Assembly (NCBI GenBank): GCA_018970725.1
Contig: JAGWVU010000020.1
Location: 1-64,000 of the forward strand
Length of the DNA: 64,000 bases
Direction: 5' to 3'
Source of the DNA: Verrucomicrobiota bacterium
GTDB lineage: Bacteria; Verrucomicrobiota; Verrucomicrobiia; Verrucomicrobiales; DEV007
This document shows positions 59,256 to 64,000 of the stretch, piece after piece (within the stretch, counting starts at the first letter, position 1; each line of letters begins with the position of its first letter). Made by a program: the position numbers and the translations under genes. Under the pieces are notes generated by a model. It searched no databases. It was not told where the DNA came from and saw only the letters and a program-made list of their open reading frames with translations.

Positions 59256-60185
59256 TCAGGCCGTCGTCCCGGGGGCGGCGCTTTCGACCGGCTGCAACCG
59301 GCCTTGGCCGAGCCAATGGACCATCAAATCCCGGAAGGCGGTGACGGCCGGATCGTTTCCCTCCTCCGCCCAAACCATGACCAGCGGGACGCTGCGCTCC
59401 GGTTCCAAAGGGAGCGAACGGACCGACAGAGAATGCGGGATGACACTGGCCGGAACGACCCCGATGCCGGCCCCGGCCTCCACGTATTGCAACACCGTGC
59501 CGATGACGCTGGGGGTGTGGGCGATCCTGGGATGGAACCCGGCTTCCTCACAAGCCGCCAAAATGGTGTCATGAGAGCCCGCGCCCTCGCGCCGGGCCAA
59601 CAGAATCACCGGGTGGCCCGCCAAATCGCGCCATGCCAGGGTCTTCCGGCCCGCAAACGCATGCCCGGAGGCCACCAAGGCGGCAAACGGTTCCTCCCAG
59701 AGAGTCAACGATTTCAATCCCAGTGAATCCGCGGCCAGCACCGGCCGGGTCAGGCCGATGGAGAGCCGCCCTTTGGAAACCATCTCCGCCACCCGCTCCG
59801 GGGTGCGCTCCTCGAGCACGACCGTGACTCTGGGGTGCTTTTCCCGGTAAACTTTGAGCAACGGGCCGAGAAACCCCCGGGTCGGCGGTCCAATGTAGCC
59901 GAGCCGCAGCTCCCCCTCCTCCCCGACGGCCGTGCGCCGCACCCGCCGCACCATCTCGTCGATCCGCTCGAATACGAGCGCCGTATCCCGCAGCAGGACG
60001 GTTCCGGCCGGGGTGAGGCGGATGGAGCGGCCCCCGCGATCAAAAAGCCGGGCCCCGAGTTCCGACTCCATCTCCTGAACCGCCCGGCTCAAGGCTGGTT
60101 GGGCAATGGAGAGACGCCGCGCGGCCTTGGAATAGCTCAACTCCTCGGCGACGGCCTGAAAATAACGCAAGTGACGCAGCTCCAT
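59256..60185 (-). CDS. LysR-family transcriptional regulator
   Basis: The 309-residue protein has the N-terminal winged helix (MELRHLRYFQAVAEELSYSK, AARRLSIAQPALSRAVQEME) and a substrate-binding core with LRLGYIGPPTRGFL and VEAGAGIGVVP. The effector is unknown; this subtype is near the BenM/CatM/CbbR type. It is convergent with the MbnP-MbnH gene (10 bp between) and divergent from the SLOG-2TM-like gene (180 bp). A dyad with T-N11-A lies immediately upstream of its start codon. Confidence 0.93.
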   Translation of the reverse strand: MELRHLRYFQAVAEELSYSKAARRLSIAQPALSRAVQEMESELGARLFDRGGRSIRLTPAGTVLLRDTALVFERIDEMVRRVRRTAVGEEGELRLGYIGPPTRGFLGPLLKVYREKHPRVTVVLEERTPERVAEMVSKGRLSIGLTRPVLAADSLGLKSLTLWEEPFAALVASGHAFAGRKTLAWRDLAGHPVILLARREGAGSHDTILAACEEAGFHPRIAHTPSVIGTVLQYVEAGAGIGVVPASVIPHSLSVRSLPLEPERSVPLVMVWAEEGNDPAVTAFRDLMVHWLGQGRLQPVESAAPGTTA

Positions 60186-60186
60186 C

Positions 60187-60203
60187 GATGCCTCTACGGC
60201 ATC
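60187..60203. promoter_or_regulatory. Candidate LysR operator at the regulator's start codon
   Basis: GATGCC-TCTAC-GGCATC is a perfect 6-bp dyad with a 5-base spacer and contains the T-N11-A pattern (T 60189, A 60201) of LysR sites. It begins one base upstream of the LysR start codon, which suggests autoregulation and possible control of the divergent gene. Confidence 0.55.
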
Positions 60204-60365
60204 AGGACTATCGTTTGCATTCGCGCCCGTTACAAGCCGGATCGCGAAATCCGGTTTTTTCCCGCCACGAAGGCGTTGGAGAAAGGCCCAGTCATCCTGA
60301 AGGTTGCGCCCGGGGCCTCCGTCGAATATGAGCTGAGCTCACCCTCTCCATCCCCCGCGACCTCC

Positions 60366-61922
60366 GTGGAATCCCTTCTCGCCTCCCCGCGATCCATCCT
60401 CCCCCGCCCGGCCGGGCCGGGGCCCCGACCGCCTGAAATCCCCGTGCTGCCCGAGCGAATTCCGCTGGTGGCCGGGCTCTGGATTGAACCGGGGTCGGAC
60501 CCGGGTCACGCCGCGCATCTCGAGCCGGTCGCCACGCTTCTGGAGCATTTGCAACGCGAGTTCCCGGCCACCCCATGGCGGCTCCTCGTTCCGCCGAGAA
60601 TCGCCGAGGCCAACTGGCTCCGGCAACTGGCCGGCAAAGCTGGTTGCCCGGTCAGCCTCACCACCGAGATCGATCCCGAGGCGCCCCCGGTGGAAACCTT
60701 GGTCCGGCACAGCCACGCCGTCCTTTGCCTGGCCCCCGGACCGGGCCACCACGAAGATATCGTGCACCTCCTCAAGTGGAAACGGGAGGGAAAGCTCCGG
60801 GACTCGGAACCGGTCTTCGGCGGTCCGGTGGAATTTTGGGATCTGTCCCGCGGAAGCCGGGCGCGGCGCCAGCGCTTGGAGCCCACCTTGGCCCGGAAGG
60901 AGTTCGCCCGGTTCTCCCGAAACGTGCGCGCCTTCAACCTGCGGGCCCGCCATTTGGCCCCGCGGCTTGAAGAAGCGGTGGCGCAACGCAAGGAGGAACT
61001 CCAGCCGGAAAACGCGCGGCTCCCCCTGACCCGGGGGCAGGAGGCCGCGCTGGAACGGCACGCGCTGAACGCAGCCATCGCCTCCCGATTCCTTCCCATG
61101 GCCCGCGCGGCACAGATCGCCTGGTCGTTGGGCGCACCGCTCTGCGCGGTCCTGCTGGTGGCCGCCGCCCAAACCGGCGGGGAATGGCACCGGATGCTTC
61201 TGGGGGCAGGGCTCGGCCTGCTCGCGCTGACGGCGCTGGCGCGGTTTCTCGACCGCCGCTGGCTCCATCTGGCCCATCACCACGCGGCCCTCGGTGAAGC
61301 GATGCAGCTGCATCTGGTGCGGGGAATCGCCGGTCTCCCCGGGCTCCGCGCCGGGGAAGTTCCTCACCCGCCCGGAGCGGCTCCATGGTTCCGGATTGCC
61401 CTGGATCATTGGCTTGCGGGTCTGGCGCAGACCGAGCCGCAAGCGAAGTGCGTTCCGGAACGCCACCGGCACCTTGGCCAAACCTGGCTGCGCGCGGAGG
61501 GCGGGCGCTTCCAACTCCACGCCGCCGAAGCCCGGCAGACCGCCCGGTGCCTCCGCAAGTTCACCTTGGCAGGCTGGACCGTCACCGCAGTCACCGCGAC
61601 CGGACTGCTGGCCGCCGCCGTGCGTGGCGAGAGCGGACCGCCCGGATGGATTCTGGCGGCGGTCACGGGGCTGGGGTTCGGGATCGCGAGCCTTTCCGGG
61701 CAGCGGGCGGCGCTTCTCCGTTTGGAAAGCCAGCAGGCGGAACGGGACGCCCGCGCCATGAACGAGGCGTCGGAACGACTCCTGGGAGCCGACCATGCGG
61801 CCGACACCGCCGTTTCCGCGCGCTTCATCCAATCCCTCACGACGGAAGCCTTGACCGCCCGAGCGGAACGGAGCCACCATGAACTGAACCGCGGATTCAG
61901 TCCTCCTCCCGAGTTCCGTTGA
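60366..61922 (+). CDS. SLOG-like domain fused to 2TM effector-like membrane modules
   Basis: The 518-residue protein has an N-terminal Rossmann-type region (about 30-165: RIPLVAGLWIEPGSDPGHAA, WRLLVPPRIAEANWLRQLAG, HAVLCLAPGPGHHEDIVHLL) resembling the nucleotide-sensing SLOG/TRPM-type domain. Four membrane helices follow (about 244-267, 277-293, 398-419, 427-446), with RRWLHLAHHHAALGEAMQLH between the pairs, as in SLATT-type 2TM effectors. The family is linked to conflict systems, but this copy stands alone between LysR and proC and lacks the usual GHR-type motif. Start GTG 60366 is the only plausible in-frame codon before the domain; the frame is open further upstream. Confidence 0.55.
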   Translation: MESLLASPRSILPRPAGPGPRPPEIPVLPERIPLVAGLWIEPGSDPGHAAHLEPVATLLEHLQREFPATPWRLLVPPRIAEANWLRQLAGKAGCPVSLTTEIDPEAPPVETLVRHSHAVLCLAPGPGHHEDIVHLLKWKREGKLRDSEPVFGGPVEFWDLSRGSRARRQRLEPTLARKEFARFSRNVRAFNLRARHLAPRLEEAVAQRKEELQPENARLPLTRGQEAALERHALNAAIASRFLPMARAAQIAWSLGAPLCAVLLVAAAQTGGEWHRMLLGAGLGLLALTALARFLDRRWLHLAHHHAALGEAMQLHLVRGIAGLPGLRAGEVPHPPGAAPWFRIALDHWLAGLAQTEPQAKCVPERHRHLGQTWLRAEGGRFQLHAAEARQTARCLRKFTLAGWTVTAVTATGLLAAAVRGESGPPGWILAAVTGLGFGIASLSGQRAALLRLESQQAERDARAMNEASERLLGADHAADTAVSARFIQSLTTEALTARAERSHHELNRGFSPPPEFR

Positions 61923-61954
61923 CGGCCCTGCCACGTGGCGGGAGAATCCGGATC

Positions 61955-62755
61955 ATGAAACTAGGATTCATCGGTGCCGGAAAGATGGGAAGCGCGCTGT
62001 TGGGCGGCGCGTTGCACACCGCCTTCTGCCGCCCGGAAGAAGTGTTTGTCCACGATGTCCACGCCCCCTCCGTGGAGGCGGCCCTGACCCGCTGGCCCGG
62101 GATTCGAGGGGCCGCGTCGAACGGGGAGATCTTCGCCGCGTGCGATCTCGTCCTGCTCTGCGTCAAGCCCCAGGAGGTGCGGACCACCCTCGAAGCGGCG
62201 GCCCCGGGAGCGGAGAACCGCCTCCTCGTGTCCATCGCGGCGGGCATCGCGCTGGAGCAACTGGAAACCTGGTCGGCAAACCGGCACCGGGTGGTGCGGG
62301 TGATGCCGAACACCCCCGCCCTGGTGGGTGAAGGCGCCGGAGCCTTCGCGCTCGGTTCCCGGGCCACGGAAGCCGATGCGCAAACGGTGACCGCGCTGTT
62401 CGGAGGGATCGGCATGATCGCCCGGGTGAAAGAGGGCCAGCTGGATGCCGTGACCGGGCTGAGCGGCAGTGGTCCCGCCTACGTCTACACCGTGATCGAG
62501 GCCTTGGCGGACGGCGGGGTCCGCGAGGGACTTCCTCGCGCTCTGGCCCTGCAACTGGCGGCCCGGACAGTGGCCGGAGCGGCCGCCATGGTCCTGCAAA
62601 CCGGACAACACCCCGCCTCCCTGCGCGACGAGGTCGCCAGCCCGGGCGGAACGACCATCGCCGGCTTGGCCAAACTTGAGGAAAAAGGCCTGCGCTCCGC
62701 GCTGATCGAAGCCGTCCATGCGGCAACCCAACGATCCAAGGAATTGAGCGCGTAG
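61955..62755 (+). CDS. proC: Pyrroline-5-carboxylate reductase
   Basis: ProC reduces pyrroline-5-carboxylate to proline with NAD(P)H. The 266-residue protein has the dinucleotide fold KLGFIGAGKMGSALLGG, CVKPQEV, RVMPNTPALVGEGAGAF, GLSGSGPAYVYTVIEALADG and SPGGTTIAGLAKLEEKGLR. ATG 61955 is right for the family; an upstream in-frame extension was rejected. It is 32 bp after the SLOG-2TM-like gene. Confidence 0.96.
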   Translation: MKLGFIGAGKMGSALLGGALHTAFCRPEEVFVHDVHAPSVEAALTRWPGIRGAASNGEIFAACDLVLLCVKPQEVRTTLEAAAPGAENRLLVSIAAGIALEQLETWSANRHRVVRVMPNTPALVGEGAGAFALGSRATEADAQTVTALFGGIGMIARVKEGQLDAVTGLSGSGPAYVYTVIEALADGGVREGLPRALALQLAARTVAGAAAMVLQTGQHPASLRDEVASPGGTTIAGLAKLEEKGLRSALIEAVHAATQRSKELSA

Positions 62756-62810
62756 AATCCGTTCGATTTTCCAGCACTTGCGGTTACTCTTCGCCACTTT
62801 ACGCTCTCCC

Positions 62811-64000
62811 ATGACGCCCGACTCGATTCGCCAAGCTTACCGTGATGCTGGTCAGGACCAGGTCTTCGCTTTTTTCGATGACCTCACGCCCGCTTCCCGG
62901 GAAAAACTGCTGCGTCAGGCGGCCGCCATCGATCTGACGGAAATCGATCACTTGGTCAAGACGTTGGTCCGCGGCGGCAACGCTTCCCCCATCGACGTCA
63001 CGGCCATCGAGCCCGCGCACTACATTCCCCTGCCGCGGTCCGGGGGAGACCCAGCCCGTTGGGCGGCCGCCAAGGCTGCCGGTGAAGAAGCGCTCCGGGC
63101 CGGCCGGGTGGCCGCGTTCACCGTCGCCGGCGGGCAAGGGACCCGCCTCGGGTTCGACGGCCCGAAAGGCACCTTTCCGGTGACGCCGATCACGGGGAAA
63201 ACGCTGTTCCAGGTGTTCGCCGAAAAAATCCTCGCCGCCTCCCGCCGTCATGCCCGCCCGATCCCCTGGTTCATCATGACCTCGGACATCAATCACGAAG
63301 CGACGGTCTCGTTCTTCGAAGCGCACCGCTTCTTCGGCATCGAGCCCGGGCTGATCCAGTTCTTCTCCCAAGGCCTCATGCCGGCCGTGGACTTCGACGG
63401 GAAAATCCTGCTGGCCGCGCCCGACGAAATCGCCCTCAGCCCCGATGGCCATGGCGGCTCGCTCCGCGCCTTGGTCCGCAACGGTTGCACCGGGAAAATG
63501 GCTTCGATGGGCATCGATATCGTCAGCTACTTCCAAGTGGACAACCCGCTCGTCCACTGCATCGATCCCGCGTTCATCGGTTTCCACCTTCTGGCCGACT
63601 CGGAGCTGACCAGCAAAACCTGCCTCAAGGCCTACGCCGCGGAGAAGGTGGGCGTCTTCGTGGAACGGGATGGGAGAGCCGAGGTCCTCGAATACAGCGA
63701 CCTCCCCGCCGACCTCGCTGAGGCGACGGATGCCGACGGCCGTCTTCGTTTCCGCGCGGGCAGCATTGCCATCCACATCTTTTCCCGCGGGCTCGTGGAA
63801 CGAATGGGCGCGGCGCTGGACCCCGCGCTCCGCCTGCCCTTCCACCTCGCCAAAAAGAAGGTGCCTACGGTCGATGCCGCAGGCCAGCCGATCGAACCCT
63901 CCGAGCCGAACGGCATCAAATTCGAAATGTTCGTGTTCGATGCCCTTCCGTTTGCCAAGGAGCCGGTGATCGTGGAAACCGCGCGCGAAGACGAATTCAG
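62811..64000 (+). CDS. UDP-sugar / UTP-glucose-1-phosphate uridylyltransferase-type protein, 3' end outside the window
   Basis: The frame is open from ATG 62811 to the window end (396 codons visible). An N-terminal helical part is followed by the pyrophosphorylase signature VAGGQGTRLGFDGPKGTFPV (about residues 104-123), then FIMTSDINHEATVSFFE, GGSLRALVRNG and YFQVDNPLVHCIDP, matching UAP1/UGP-type enzymes that make UDP-GlcNAc, UDP-glucose or similar from UTP and a sugar 1-phosphate. Which substrate is used cannot be told. It lies 55 bp after proC. Confidence 0.9.
   Translation, partial: MTPDSIRQAYRDAGQDQVFAFFDDLTPASREKLLRQAAAIDLTEIDHLVKTLVRGGNASPIDVTAIEPAHYIPLPRSGGDPARWAAAKAAGEEALRAGRVAAFTVAGGQGTRLGFDGPKGTFPVTPITGKTLFQVFAEKILAASRRHARPIPWFIMTSDINHEATVSFFEAHRFFGIEPGLIQFFSQGLMPAVDFDGKILLAAPDEIALSPDGHGGSLRALVRNGCTGKMASMGIDIVSYFQVDNPLVHCIDPAFIGFHLLADSELTSKTCLKAYAAEKVGVFVERDGRAEVLEYSDLPADLAEATDADGRLRFRAGSIAIHIFSRGLVERMGAALDPALRLPFHLAKKKVPTVDAAGQPIEPSEPNGIKFEMFVFDALPFAKEPVIVETAREDEF

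Noticed and set aside
1-64000. CRISPR array, tRNA, rRNA or prophage
   Set aside because: I found no regularly spaced repeats, no cloverleaf-like tRNA with a TTC arm in an intergenic region, no rRNA segments, and no phage structural genes.

Overview
The window reads as high-GC chromosomal DNA of a free-living bacterium of the Verrucomicrobiota or a close PVC relative. The assignment rests on gene content: two pairs of PSCyt1/DUF1549/DUF1553 cytochrome-like proteins with DUF1501 partners, a formylglycine-type sulfatase, LamG, YHYH, PKD and golvesin-like secreted proteins, a CPXCG mini-protein, and rpsB-tsf with a lysine/alanine/proline-rich EF-Ts extension. Start codons include several TTG and GTG. 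I saw no rRNA, tRNA or CRISPR array. Layout, left half: 1-2103 is most of an IS66-family element (TnpC, TnpB, tnpA remnant) that ends 2 bp beyond the stop codon of an AAA_14/DUF4143 ATPase. 3330-3777 is gene-free and repeat-bearing. 3778-9101 (minus) is a coupled operon of a TPR/peptidase-MA-like protein, a DUF4159 protein, a MoxR ATPase and a DUF58 protein. 9301-10730 is rpsB-tsf with a clear terminator. Next come a serine hydrolase, a PAS-AraC regulator and a LAB-N membrane protein. The minus-strand run CPBP protease, ComF-like, accD, folC follows, and then rlmN with small envelope genes and an LptA-like lipoprotein. 20133-28222 holds a metzincin with its own promoter, a cytochrome c, a CII-like HTH protein, a sulfatase, and an LplT-like MFS transporter overlapping a PlsC protein with a degenerate acyl-ACP-synthetase tail. 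Layout, right half: 28440-38527 runs from an RNA m5U methyltransferase through a LamG protein translationally coupled to glpK to the first PSCyt/DUF1501 pair. 38796-40115 is a YiiX-like permuted papain-fold protein behind a long leader. 40129-45687 is a divergent LacI/rbsBACK sugar locus with a clear operator. 45654-47240 has a frameshifted conserved gene and a membrane-anchored LAS-type peptidase. 48373-55587 (minus) is a compact five-gene redox operon: DUF1501, PSCyt/DUF1549/DUF1553, GMC oxidoreductase, small membrane protein, Tat-exported gluconate-dehydrogenase subunit-3-like protein. 55778-60185 contains a YHYH protein, a single-chain fusion of an MbnP-like copper domain with an MbnH/MauG-like di-heme enzyme, and a convergent LysR regulator. 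A SLOG-2TM-like membrane protein, proC and the start of a UDP-sugar pyrophosphorylase close the window. The most novel items are the MbnP-MbnH fusion, the acyltransferase whose adenylation domain has lost its P-loop, the GMC/PSCyt1 operon, and the SLOG-SLATT-like protein in a housekeeping setting.
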